From NCBI GenBank assembly GCA_964392305.1, contig CAYMPV010000001.1:329657-393656 (forward strand): DNA of 64,000 nucleotides, given 5' to 3'. Shown one piece after another: positions 51,705 through 58,249 of this stretch. Position 1 is the stretch's first letter; each line of letters starts with the position of its first letter. This stretch comes from JACKIC01 sp964392305. GTDB taxonomy: Bacteria; Planctomycetota; UBA1135; UBA2386. The notes under the pieces are model-generated. The model was not told the origin of the DNA. It did not search any database and worked only from the letters and a program-made list of their open reading frames with translations. A program made the translations under genes and the position numbers.

Positions 51705-52340
51705 ATGACCACGCTCACCAAGACCCAGACGGCGACTCCTTCGTCGACGTCGACCCAGCGCACCGGCTTCGCCGGCATCCCCACGCGCATCCGTGACATC
51801 CGCGATGCGCAGATCCCGCCGCTGGTCGTCGATCCGATCGACGACCAGAACAAGGAAGCAATCTGCGAGAGCCTCGGCGAGCTCAGCACCAAGCTGGCCG
51901 AGATCCACCGCACCGCCGCGGAGGCGTTCCTCTCGCAGGGCCTCTACGAGCAGAGCCTGCCGCACCTCGAGGCGTCGGTGACCTTCGGCAAGGGTGAAGC
52001 CGAGTACCAGATGCAGCTCGGCTTCGTGCGTTACGTCACCGGCGACGACATCGGCGCGATCAACACCTTCAACATGGTGCTCGCCAACGACACCAACAAC
52101 TCCGATGCCTGGTTCAACCTGGGCATGGTGCTGTTCGGCCAGAACCAGCACGCCGAAGCCGAAGACTGCTTCCGCCGCGCTTCGGAGATCTACCCCAACG
52201 ACGCGCAGACCTGGAACAACCGCGGTGTCTGCCTGTGGCAGATGCAGCGCCAGGGCGAGGCCAAGGCCTGCTTCCAGGAAGCGCTGCGCATCGATCCGCA
52301 GGACGCGGACGCGCAGTTCAACCTGAAGTCGTTCGTCTGA
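51705..52340 (+). CDS. TPR protein following the glycosyltransferase
   Basis: The 211-residue protein has a Thr/Ser-rich N-terminal tail. Four TPR-like repeats follow (LYEQSLPHLEASVTFGKGEAEYQMQLGFVRYVTGDDIGAINTFNMVLANDTNNSDAWFNLGMVLF and similar). A strong ribosome site (GAGGAG) precedes the ATG. It is 35 bp after the glycosyltransferase stop, so the two form an operon. It may present substrate to the enzyme, but the function is not shown. Confidence 0.85.
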   Translation: MTTLTKTQTATPSSTSTQRTGFAGIPTRIRDIRDAQIPPLVVDPIDDQNKEAICESLGELSTKLAEIHRTAAEAFLSQGLYEQSLPHLEASVTFGKGEAEYQMQLGFVRYVTGDDIGAINTFNMVLANDTNNSDAWFNLGMVLFGQNQHAEAEDCFRRASEIYPNDAQTWNNRGVCLWQMQRQGEAKACFQEALRIDPQDADAQFNLKSFV

Positions 52341-52342
52341 GC

Positions 52343-52398
52343 CGACGAATCCGTCGATTGCTCGGGTGGTGACGGTCGGTTCTCCGTGGGGGGAGCCG
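52343..52398 (+). terminator. Two hairpins after the TPR gene
   Basis: CGACG-AATC-CGTCG (52343-52356) begins two bases after the TPR stop. A second stem, CGGTTCTCC paired with GGGAGCCG across GTGG, lies at 52377-52398. No U-tract follows, so it would be a rho-independent-like structure without the classic end. Confidence 0.4.
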
Positions 52399-52553
52399 GC
52401 CGCTCAGCCCGTGTACGGACCCAGGCTGAGGTGCTGCCGTCGCAGACTCGCCTGCCGGTATCGGTGCCGAGATTCGGCGACGCCGACCTGAGGTCCGACC
52501 GGATCCCGGCGAACCGACATGCCGGTCCGCGCCTGTGGGATCCGCCGCACGAT

Positions 52554-52714
52554 TCAGGTGCGGCGATCGTCGCGAGCCATGCCGCGGCGCACGAACTCCT
52601 TGAGCGAAGTGGAGATCTCCTCGTGCGCCACCACGGCTCTCCAGCCGATGTACATCCAGAACAGGGTCACGGCGACCCCCCCCACATGACGGCGATCAGT
52701 GCCAGGAATCCCAT
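52554..52714 (-). pseudogene. Small membrane protein with a frameshift in a G8 tract
   Basis: With one added base in the G8 run (C8 on the plus strand at 52676-52683), the frame reads MGFLALIAVMWGG and VAVTLFWMYIGWRA, then VVAHEEISTSLKEFVRRG and MARDDRRT. That is 53 residues with one N-terminal membrane helix and a charged tail. As given, the frame stops after about 15 residues. A good ribosome site (AGGAG) lies upstream of the ATG. The coding character on both sides of the run argues for a real gene. It is either phase-variable, recently broken or a sequencing error. Confidence 0.6.
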
Positions 52715-52858
52715 GGGTTCAGTGCTCCTCTCGTCTGCTGTGTCGCGAGTGATCGTGCCCCGAATGCGTTGCAGCCGTGCGGCGCGGCGTCGCGTGGCGT
52801 TTCGACTCGCCCATCAACCGATTCGCTGACCGGGTCAACGGGCATACGGCTCCGGCTT

Positions 52859-52865
52859 GTTGGGC
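52859..52865 (-). other. attC remnant at the distal end of the array
   Basis: GCCCAAC followed by AAG on the minus strand lies seven bases after the stop of the 143-residue cassette gene. The partner GTTRRRY end is not clear (candidates at 52833 or 52812 give poor pairing), so this is probably a decayed last site. Confidence 0.45.
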
Positions 52866-52871
52866 GCGTGG

Positions 52872-53303
52872 TCACCAATTGACTTCCAAGGTGACCTGCG
52901 AGGCCCCCTGTTCTGACGCGAAACCGGCGATCTTCGCGATGTCTTCCAGATCTCGGGCAAGCTCCTCGTGGATGGGGTCGCAGTCGTTCGCCGACAGCGC
53001 GTAGGTCTGAACGATCCTCTGGACCCTTGGGTCTTCCGCCAACACCAACTCGCGGAGTCGCATTGCGGCGCGCTCCAGGCCTGCAGGTGAGACCCAGTCA
53101 ACCTCGTCGTCGGCGACACCTTCGGTGGTGAAGGTGAGCAACTCGGCAACGCCCAGGTCGCGCATTGCCTGCTTCACATCATCGTGATGCTCGCGCTCGG
53201 CCATCCAATTCCCCCAGGCCTTGTCGTCGTTCCAGAATCCAGGCTGAGCATCTGTCTGCTCGTTCGTGATCCCGGGCCAATAGACACTCACGGATGCTCC
53301 CAT
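52872..53303 (-). CDS. Cassette gene: hypothetical protein, 143 residues
   Basis: The protein is soluble and acidic, with segments such as SVSVYWPGITNEQ, WNDDKAWGNWMAEREHHDDVKQAMRDLG and a helical C-terminus ending in SQVTLEVNW. I do not recognise it. The ATG at 53303 is chosen; a GTG at 53363 would add 20 residues with less typical composition. It is the most distal gene of the cassette array. Unlike the other cassettes, about 110 bp separate its start from the nearest candidate site. Confidence 0.65.
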   Translation of the reverse strand: MGASVSVYWPGITNEQTDAQPGFWNDDKAWGNWMAEREHHDDVKQAMRDLGVAELLTFTTEGVADDEVDWVSPAGLERAAMRLRELVLAEDPRVQRIVQTYALSANDCDPIHEELARDLEDIAKIAGFASEQGASQVTLEVNW

Positions 53304-53571
53304 GGGGCGACAGCTCAGATCGGATTTGCGCGACGCAGTCGGGTGCGACCGCTCGGTGGCCACCGTCGGCTGCTGCGCCGCGTGGGCAGGCCATTCTCAC
53401 GGGGTCACCAGCTTTGTCAACGCACGGCACTCCGGGCACGTCGACGGGGTCCGGCACGTCGAAGTGCCGTCAGTAGCTGCGGCCAGTCGGGGACTCGAAG
53501 TATGAATCTCCTTGTTGGTTGTCATCTGGCAAGGACCAGGTGCCCGCGTGCCTGCCGCGTCGGTCGGCTCT
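53304..53571 (-). other. Cassette-array DNA without a convincing gene
   Basis: This stretch contains a large hairpin at 53424-53470 (ACGGCAC and GTGCCGT arms) and possible core sites GTTGACA at 53415-53421 and AACCAAC at 53514-53520 (minus strand). Together they could be a degenerate attC of about 106 bp. Open frames here look like chance frames. Confidence 0.4.
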
Positions 53572-53629
53572 ATCCAACCACTTTCCAGCAGCAGAGGGTC
53601 AGTTCTGATCGCGGCTGGCGGCGTTGCGG
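53572..53629 (-). other. Possible degenerate attC
   Basis: GTTGGAT (minus strand, 53572-53578) fits GTTRRRY. The other end CCGCAAC (53623-53629) is off consensus. CCAGC and GCTGG arms can pair between them. It may close a gene-poor cassette of about 290 bp. Confidence 0.35.
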
Positions 53630-53684
53630 CAGCTCGATCTGCTCGAACTTCGCGTCGCTTCCCGCGTCGTGATGGTCGGCCCTG

Positions 53685-53833
53685 TTACTCGACACTTGCG
53701 AAGCGCACCTCGCAGATGCCAGACCAGATCTGCACCCTCAGGTGGATGGGGCGTCCGAGCGCGTCAACCGCCGACGCTTCCTCGCGATCGGCCCGAACTG
53801 AGGAACCCCGAACTCACCGGGCGGAGAGTACAT
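53685..53833 (-). pseudogene. Possible frameshifted 49-residue cassette ORF
   Basis: An ATG at 53833 opens MYSPPGEFGVPQFG and a second frame continues ADREEASAVDALGRPIHLRVQ and then IWSGICEVRFASVE to a stop at 53685. Joining them needs one extra G in the GGG run at about 53790. Each half has GC-rich third positions. This is a weak call; the region could equally be non-coding. Confidence 0.35.
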
Positions 53834-53858
53834 CACGAGGTTCGAGGTTCGGCCAACC

Positions 53859-53918
53859 TGCCAACGTCTCCTATACGCGCGCCACTCGCGGCTCGTCGGC
53901 TGCTGCGGCCGGTTGTGC
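53859..53918 (-). other. attC site overlapping the 3' end of the 53871 gene
   Basis: The right end GTTGGCA with the shared GAGAC before it lies at 53859-53865 on the minus strand. The best left end is GCACAAC at 53912-53918, inside the last codons of the membrane protein. One end deviates from consensus and the arms pair poorly, so this is a tentative site. Confidence 0.45.
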
Positions 53919-54203
53919 AGGCCCCAACCTCTTGAGGTCTCGGCCGCCGATGCGCCACCAGACATAGGTGCAGATCGCCATCCCGAGCGCAGGGCCGAAC
54001 GTTGCCACCCAGTCGACCGCTGACGACGAGACGGTCACAAGGTCCAGGTCGGGTTGCTGCCAAATCCATGGGCGTGGATGCGTGATCTGACCGCCGACCA
54101 GTCGAACGTCCCACACAGGATGGAGTGCCTGCATCAAGGTGCCGACCACTCCCAGTGCCGTGAACAGGTAGCGAAGCATCACTGTTGCCCAGAACATGCT
54201 CAT
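53871..54203 (-). CDS. Cassette gene: small membrane protein, 110 residues
   Basis: The protein has a first membrane helix (FWATVMLRYLFTALGVVGTLMQAL) and a second (WVATFGPALGMAICTYVWW), with an extracytoplasmic loop between, and ends in a Pro/Ala-rich tail (AQPAAAADEPRVARV) that is partly encoded by the attC site. The ATG at 54203 lies 12 bases after the core GTTGAGC of the upstream site, typical of cassette genes. No family is recognised. Confidence 0.7.
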   Translation of the reverse strand: MSMFWATVMLRYLFTALGVVGTLMQALHPVWDVRLVGGQITHPRPWIWQQPDLDLVTVSSSAVDWVATFGPALGMAICTYVWWRIGGRDLKRLGPAQPAAAADEPRVARV

Positions 54204-54214
54204 GGGGTTGATTC

Positions 54215-54270
54215 GCTCAACGTCTTGCTCAGCCGGCGATTCTGACCAGGTCCCCTGGCTGGAGTTGGAT
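54215..54270 (-). other. attC site (56 bp) overlapping the SLBB-like lipoprotein gene
   Basis: ATCCAAC (54264-54270) and GTTGAGC (54215-54221) on the minus strand both fit the core consensus. CTCCAGCC and GGCTGAG form the inner arms, and GCAAGAC precedes the right core as in the other sites. The site includes the stop codon and the last codons (IQLQPGDLVRIAG) of the upstream gene. Confidence 0.65.
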
Positions 54271-54585
54271 GTTGTTGGCAGTGTTACCCGTCAGCAGCAT
54301 CTCCCGCACGTCCACCTCGAACTGAATTGTCTCGGCGCCGGCGCGGCGAAACACGACGACATGGCGCAAGTCTCCCACGGATTGGCCGGCCTTGATGACG
54401 GCATCAATCAACGTGATGACCTGGCCGGTGGTGCCGATCTCGATTGGCTTGCGCGAACCGGACACGTAGACGTGGATGGTGTCACCCCTCATCTCCCACG
54501 CGCCTGAATTGCCGCCCACCGATGAGCAGCCCGACAGCACGGCTAGCGCGAAGGGAAATGCCACGCCAAGAACTCTAGGCATCAT
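54229..54585 (-). CDS. Cassette gene: lipoprotein with SLBB-like domain
   Basis: The 118-residue protein has a lipoprotein signal with lipobox VLSGC. The mature part GDTIHVYVSGSRKPIEIGTTGQVITLIDAVIKAGQSV, followed by NNIQLQPGDLVRIAG, is like the soluble-ligand-binding beta-grasp domains of polysaccharide export proteins such as Wza. There is a double ATG at 54582-54585; the first is used. The gene stop is inside an attC site. Confidence 0.7.
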   Translation of the reverse strand: MMPRVLGVAFPFALAVLSGCSSVGGNSGAWEMRGDTIHVYVSGSRKPIEIGTTGQVITLIDAVIKAGQSVGDLRHVVVFRRAGAETIQFEVDVREMLLTGNTANNIQLQPGDLVRIAG

Positions 54586-54660
54586 GCGGCTGATGGTATG
54601 GAGGGTACGAGCAAGAGCAAGGCGAGTCCTGTTCGATGCCGCGCGGTGGTGGCTCGTGCG

Positions 54661-54732
54661 CCCCAACTTCTTCGGCATTGAGCCGCAAGCACCGGCTTGG
54701 CGGCACTCGTCGGCTCCTATGCCATGTTGGAC
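54661..54732 (-). other. attC site (72 bp)
   Basis: GTCCAAC (54726-54732) and GTTGGGG (54661-54667) form the ends on the minus strand. GGCAT/ATGCC and GAGCCG/CGGCTC form two stacked arms with further pairing (CGAGTGCC with GGTGCTTG). It stands between the 126-residue cassette gene and the lipoprotein cassette gene. Confidence 0.75.
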
Positions 54733-54738
54733 GGGACC

Positions 54739-55119
54739 CTACATGCGATCGAAGGCTTCCTGGTAGTCAGTGCTGATCCAGAAGTCGCGCGTCGGAAAAC
54801 GACGGGCGAAGAAGGCGGCGATCAAACGCCCAACTCGCTTCTTGTTGCTCACCTCGAACGTCACGTCTCGCTGCCCGGCTCCCACCGACTGGCCTGACCA
54901 CTCCCCAAGACCGGAGGACTCGACATGCTGCACCAGGGTCGCGAGGACGGCCTCATCGGCTGCATCATCCGCACTCAGCCTGAAGCCGACCCACAGCTCA
55001 CCCGGGGCATCAGCCAGCGGCTCGTCTGGCGAGTGATCTTGCAACGATCGCTCCGCAGTCTTGCGTCGACGGGTCGGCGACGATCGACGACACAGCAGAT
55101 CCAACAAGCGCCCCAGCAT
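54739..55119 (-). CDS. Cassette gene: hypothetical protein, 126 residues
   Basis: The protein begins MLGRLLDLLCRRSSPTRRRK and has a compact domain from about residue 35: LWVGFRLSADDAADEAVLATLVQHVESSGLGEWSGQSVGAGQRDVTFEVSNKKRVGRLIAAFFARRFPTRDFWIS. This looks like a small alpha/beta fold. The ATG at 55119 lies 8 bases after the core GTTGGAC of the upstream attC, with GGAG just before it. No function is recognised. Confidence 0.72.
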   Translation of the reverse strand: MLGRLLDLLCRRSSPTRRRKTAERSLQDHSPDEPLADAPGELWVGFRLSADDAADEAVLATLVQHVESSGLGEWSGQSVGAGQRDVTFEVSNKKRVGRLIAAFFARRFPTRDFWISTDYQEAFDRM

Positions 55120-55126
55120 GGTCTCC

Positions 55127-55195
55127 GTCCAACGTCTTTGCCCATCAGCCGCGAGCACCGCTGCGGCGCCCGCCGGCTGCAAAGGCTTGTTGGGC
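55127..55195 (-). other. attC site (69 bp), near perfect
   Basis: GCCCAAC (55189-55195) and GTTGGAC (55127-55133) both fit the consensus fully. The inner arms CTTTGC/GCAAAG and CAGCCG/CGGCTG pair well around a GCGCC-rich centre. This is the best example in the array. Confidence 0.88.
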
Positions 55196-55197
55196 GA

Positions 55198-55803
55198 TCA
55201 TCCTCGGAAGTAGTCCCGCGGGGTGCAAGGCCCACGAGCCTGTAGCCTCCGCTGGACCTTGGCTCGCGATCGAGGATCCGTGATTCGCCCGGCAACCTCT
55301 GTTGCCACTGCGGGCTCCGTGACCATGACCATGGCGAGTGCATCGCCAAGACAGCGCGTCACCCGCCAGAACTGATCCTGCTCATGCGTGGTCGCGATGT
55401 CCTCGAGCAAGTGGCGGCGGACATCCGGCCCGAGGCTCCAAGCAGCCTGTAGGAGTTGGAACAGTGCCTCAGCCCGAGAACCAGCTGGCTCGGCGGCAAG
55501 CGCTCGAACCCGGGCCGACTCAAGAGCCCCCGTCCCGGCCCGTGCGAAGCCGCGCTCCAGCAAGGCCCGGATCGGCCATGCAGCAACGGCTGACCGCTTG
55601 TAGTCGTCGGCACAATCGTCAGCGCTGGCCAGTGACTCTGCTGCGAGACGCTCAACGCTGGCCGCATCCGCCCAGCGCGACACCGCTGCAAGTGCCTGCG
55701 CCCGGAACCACGGGTCCGAAATCTCCCGGGCGATCCGAAGCGCCTGGTCGGCATCATCCTTGGCGAGCCTCATGGCTCGATCTCGGAGTGCTGTGGGGCT
55801 CAT
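55198..55803 (-). CDS. Cassette gene: helical-repeat protein, 201 residues
   Basis: The protein consists of repeated helix pairs of the type RLAKDDADQALRIAREISDPWFRAQALAAVSRWA, with DPWxRxxAL-like repeats. The pattern resembles TPR/HEAT-like scaffolds. It has no signal peptide. The ATG at 55803 lies 9 bases before the site at 55812. A C-terminal PCTPRDYFRG ends at the next attC. No specific role is recognised. Confidence 0.75.
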   Translation of the reverse strand: MSPTALRDRAMRLAKDDADQALRIAREISDPWFRAQALAAVSRWADAASVERLAAESLASADDCADDYKRSAVAAWPIRALLERGFARAGTGALESARVRALAAEPAGSRAEALFQLLQAAWSLGPDVRRHLLEDIATTHEQDQFWRVTRCLGDALAMVMVTEPAVATEVAGRITDPRSRAKVQRRLQARGPCTPRDYFRG

Positions 55804-55811
55804 CTTGATCC

Positions 55812-55880
55812 GCCCAACGGCTGTGGCGCTGACCCGCGAGTGCCGCTGCGGCGGTCGCCGGCTCCTGCGTCGTGTTCGGC
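55812..55880 (-). other. attC site (69 bp)
   Basis: GCCGAAC (55874-55880, one mismatch) and GTTGGGC (55812-55818) form the ends on the minus strand. GCGA-CCGCCGC pairs with GCGGCA-CTCGC in the centre. It separates the lipoprotein gene from the helical-repeat gene. Confidence 0.7.
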
Positions 55881-55887
55881 GGCGCAA

Positions 55888-56259
55888 TCAGGAGAGGAGA
55901 TCGGGCCCCCTCTCCACGCGCATCAGCCTGGCCCCCTCGTCCGTCAAGACGAGGTGAACATGCAGGTAGTAGTCGTGAATGCCCTCTGGCTGATCATGGC
56001 CGGTCTCAGTCACGAACGTGACGTGCCACTCACGGTACGATGGTGGACCTTGGCGCTGCATGGCGAAGATCTCACCGCGAGCTAGCGTCGCGGCCTCGTC
56101 AGAGGGATTCTCCGCCAACCACTGGTCTCGAAATTGCGTAGCGAGGTCGGCAGCCCGGGCGAGTTCCGCCGATGACGCGCTCGGAGCCCCTTGGCACGCG
56201 CAGAGAAAGACGAGGCAGGCCACCGGGAGCGGGAGCGAGAACGGTAGTCGTGGGGTCAT
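55888..56259 (-). CDS. Cassette gene: lipoprotein, 123 residues
   Basis: The protein has a hydrophobic signal ending in a lipobox-like LCAC (FSLPLPVACLVFLCAC). The mature part is soluble, with LARAADLATQFRDQWLAENPSDEAATLARGEIFAMQ and then WHVTFVTETGHDQPEGIHDYYLHVHLVLTDEGARLM. The second half reads like a small PepSY- or cystatin-like alpha/beta unit. The ATG at 56259 is chosen because it opens the signal peptide. About 110 bp separate it from the nearest attC; this gap shows no other gene. Confidence 0.7.
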   Translation of the reverse strand: MTPRLPFSLPLPVACLVFLCACQGAPSASSAELARAADLATQFRDQWLAENPSDEAATLARGEIFAMQRQGPPSYREWHVTFVTETGHDQPEGIHDYYLHVHLVLTDEGARLMRVERGPDLLS

Positions 56260-56370
56260 GCTTGGTACCGACCTCGTCGAACGAGGGGAACACATGTTGG
56301 TTCCGAGGACCTGAGCGCAGCGGCCGTCGCCAAGGGAGCAGCAACTGATGCAAGAAACGGAGTCGCGCCC

Positions 56371-56470
56371 GCCCAACGTCTCTGCTGCTCAGGCGCGAGG
56401 CGTGCGGTCGGTTGCTTTAGAACCTCGGTTGGTTTCCGCGCGCCTCGTCGCTTGCTGAGGGTTGTTGGCT
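56371..56470 (-). other. attC site (100 bp, long centre)
   Basis: AGCCAAC (56464-56470) and GTTGGGC (56371-56377) are the ends on the minus strand. CTCAG/CTGAG and CGAGGCG/CGCCTCG form the arms around a long AT-richer centre of about 40 bases. AGAC precedes the right core as in the sister sites. Confidence 0.75.
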
Positions 56471-56483
56471 GGCCACCCTACCG

Positions 56484-56861
56484 CTACGTGGTTACCCGTG
56501 CCACCGGCGAACGCGACGTGATGACGTCGATCCGCTCGTCGCCCGTGATGATCATGTAGTGTGTCGCGCCTGGGTGGTGGATCAGGTCTGCATCCGAGAA
56601 GGAGGCCAGCCACTCGGACTCGGCAACGGTCCAGAAGGGCCCATGGGTCGGCTTGGCACCGTGGAACTTGGGCCAGAAGGCGAGACAGGACTCCTCCAGG
56701 GTGCTCCTGAAAGCTGCCACGATCCCGAACGCAATCTCGATCGTGCGGCCGGAAGCCTCGACTCGAACGACCAGCCCATCTCGATCGTCGTGCAGCGATA
56801 GCAGCGACACCGACTCCGCGGTGACCCCGGCAGGACACCACTGTGTGAAGCGCTCAGGCAT
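56484..56861 (-). CDS. Cassette gene: hypothetical protein, 125 residues
   Basis: This is a soluble protein with no signal peptide. Notable stretches are SLLSLHDDRDGLVVRVEASGRTIEIAFGIVAAFRSTLEE and HGPFWTVAESEWLASFSDADLIHHPGATHYMIITGDERIDVITS. These resemble the small SMI1/KNR4-unrelated immunity or adaptor folds often found in cassettes, but no family is certain. The ATG at 56861 lies 9 bases after the attC core. Confidence 0.72.
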   Translation of the reverse strand: MPERFTQWCPAGVTAESVSLLSLHDDRDGLVVRVEASGRTIEIAFGIVAAFRSTLEESCLAFWPKFHGAKPTHGPFWTVAESEWLASFSDADLIHHPGATHYMIITGDERIDVITSRSPVARVTT

Positions 56862-56869
56862 CCTGGTCC

Positions 56870-56938
56870 AGCCAACGTCTCTGCCCTTGAGCCGCGAGCG
56901 CCGCAGCGGCGCTCGGCGGCTCCGAGGGCTTGTTGGGC
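56870..56938 (-). other. attC site (69 bp)
   Basis: GCCCAAC (56932-56938) and GTTGGCT (56870-56876, one mismatch) are the ends on the minus strand. GAGCCG/CGGCTC and CGAGCGCCGC/GCGGCGCTCG form an almost perfect stem. GCAGAGAC precedes the right core. Confidence 0.85.
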
Positions 56939-56941
56939 GGT

Positions 56942-57451
56942 CTACCGGTCATGCAACCACTCCAGGAACTGGCCCGCAACCTCCGGGCTGAGCTCGAGCA
57001 CTGCCTCAGCAACCGATGCGGAGCCCTTTGCCGCTGCGATGGCAGCAAGCGCGCACGACAGCAACTCAGGCGACCATGGCTCGGTGGCAGCTTCAGCGAC
57101 CAGACTGGGTAGGCGCGCCAACGCCGCCGAGTAGGCAGGCGAGAGATCCGCAGGAATTGGCACGCACTTCTGTCGGCGACATACCTCGACCCACGCTGGG
57201 AACTGGAAGTAGGAGAAGTCTGCCTTGCTGGGCGCCGTCGCCAGCGCGGCAACAACGTGCGGCACGGCAGCGAACGAAGCAGAGTAGACATCTCCTTGGT
57301 GAGCGAGAGAGCTCCAGATGCTGAACCACGGCTCGGCGTCACCAGCACTGGTCGGCAGCGAGGAAAGCTGCCGAAGGAGCGCAGGCGTGTCGCCGGCCGT
57401 GCCATAGGCGTGCCTCAGCTCGGCCCAGCGATGACTGTCAAGTGAAAGCAA
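56942..57451 (-). CDS. Cassette gene: HEAT-like family with HQGDVYSAS-AA-PH signature
   Basis: The 169-residue protein carries WAELRHAYGTAGDTPALLRQLSSLP and WFSIWSSLAHQGDVYSASFAAVPHVVAAL. From memory this pattern recurs in bacterial hypothetical proteins, some of them near toxin-immunity loci. The rest is helical. The start is a TTG at 57451 with GGAG 7 bases before it; a TTG at 57475 would sit inside the attC core. A role in immunity or protein interaction is possible but not shown. Confidence 0.7.
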   Translation of the reverse strand: MLSLDSHRWAELRHAYGTAGDTPALLRQLSSLPTSAGDAEPWFSIWSSLAHQGDVYSASFAAVPHVVAALATAPSKADFSYFQFPAWVEVCRRQKCVPIPADLSPAYSAALARLPSLVAEAATEPWSPELLSCALAAIAAAKGSASVAEAVLELSPEVAGQFLEWLHDR

Positions 57452-57469
57452 GGGACGTCTCCAAGACCC

Positions 57470-57535
57470 GCCCAACGTCTTTGGCCATCAGCCGCCGGCC
57501 GCTTGGGGCCGGCCGGCTGCATGGCCTTGTTGCGC
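57470..57535 (-). other. attC site (66 bp)
   Basis: GCGCAAC (57529-57535, one mismatch) and GTTGGGC (57470-57476) are the ends on the minus strand. GGCCAT/ATGGCC and CAGCCG/CGGCTG form the arms, with a GCCGGCC-rich centre. CAAAGAC precedes the right core. Confidence 0.85.
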
Positions 57536-58102
57536 GGGATCGTACGGCAGTGCACGACGGGAGCGCCAGACCCGGTTTATGAGAATGATGCCTCCCACGA
57601 AGCCAGCCAAGTAGCTCGCCGAGTGGGCCCACAGGTTTGCAATGAAAGCGACGTGTCGGTCGCTCGGAACACGGGAGGCCAGGGGCTCGACCAACACAAC
57701 CCAACCCGAGCTAGCGACAGCGAACCCGATCACGCCAGCGATGAAAGACACCAACCCCATGCAAGCCAAGAGCATGGCAATCGGCCGAACGAGTGAGCGC
57801 GCAGTGCGGCGCGGTCGGGACCCGCGTATCGCAGCGAATGCGAGAGGCGCGCCAAGAAGCAGGCCAACCCACCAAGTCGCGATGATTCCCCAGCCAAGGC
57901 CAAGCAGCGTCGGAGATTCCGTCGCGAACACTGGGGGATGTCCGATCGTGAAGTACTCGATGCAGACTCGCGCGGTCACTTGGTCGTGAACAACGCCGAA
58001 GACGATGGCTGCCACGACACTCAGTCCGATGATCTTCAGCGCATCCACGACATCTCCGCCCAAACAGTCTTCGACAGAACGGCCCAACAGCGAGCCTCCC
58101 AT
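57488..58102 (-). CDS. Cassette gene: multi-pass membrane protein
   Basis: The 204-residue protein has four predicted membrane helices (IIGLSVVAAIVFGVVHDQV, LLGLGWGIIATWWVGLLLGAPLAFAA, IAMLLACMGLVSFIAGVIGFAVA and SASYLAGFVGGIILINRV) and ends in a Gly/Pro/Gln-rich tail coded within the attC. The ATG at 58102 lies 12 bases after GTTAGGC, a normal cassette distance. A longer frame from 58204 exists. It is the first gene of the array from the presumed attI side. Confidence 0.7.
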   Translation of the reverse strand: MGGSLLGRSVEDCLGGDVVDALKIIGLSVVAAIVFGVVHDQVTARVCIEYFTIGHPPVFATESPTLLGLGWGIIATWWVGLLLGAPLAFAAIRGSRPRRTARSLVRPIAMLLACMGLVSFIAGVIGFAVASSGWVVLVEPLASRVPSDRHVAFIANLWAHSASYLAGFVGGIILINRVWRSRRALPYDPAQQGHAAGRPQAAGG

Positions 58103-58113
58103 CTTCCCCGTCA

Positions 58114-58120
58114 GCCTAAC
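58114..58120 (-). other. Upstream cassette junction (GTTAGGC), candidate attI remnant
   Basis: GTTAGGC on the minus strand matches the recombination core GTTRRRY. A second core GTTGGGC lies at 58082-58088. The DNA between here and the FlgN-like gene stop (58250) has a loose inverted repeat (CGACC/GGTCG, GGCG/CGCC) but no full attC and no integrase. It could be the remains of the original insertion point. Confidence 0.4.
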
Positions 58121-58249
58121 CACGCCCGCGAATGCCACAACGACCTCGCCCGGCGTCGTCCGCGCCACCTCGGTCGCGCCTGGGCCGGACCTGTCCAATC
58201 GCATTGGGCTACCGACGGGCCCCGAATCGCGAGACAGCCGCGCCCGCGC

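Larger units (their letters stand above)
52859..58120 (-). mobile_element. Integron cassette array without integrase (CALIN)
   Basis: About nine small genes, all on the minus strand, are separated by sites with the architecture of integron attC sites. Each has a left end of the RYYYAAC type (usually followed by AAG), two nested inverted arms with CAGCCG/CGGCTG or GAGCCG/CGGCTC, and a right end GTTRRRY preceded by AGAC. The sites differ in their centres but share this frame. No tyrosine recombinase gene of the IntI type is within the window. The attI-proximal end would be at the high-coordinate side next to the FlgN-like gene. Cassette lengths of roughly 350-690 bp are normal for integrons. 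Confidence 0.85.

Noticed and set aside
53512..53967. 151-codon plus-strand frame in the cassette array
   Set aside because: Opposite to the direction of all cassette genes, Arg/Ser-rich with no ribosome site, and it runs across a candidate attC and the end of the membrane protein gene.
58121..58249. Full attC site between the first cassette gene and the FlgN-like gene
   Set aside because: A GCCCAAT end and GTTAGGC can be paired over about 100 bp, but one core is off consensus and the arms are weak; only the junction core is reported.
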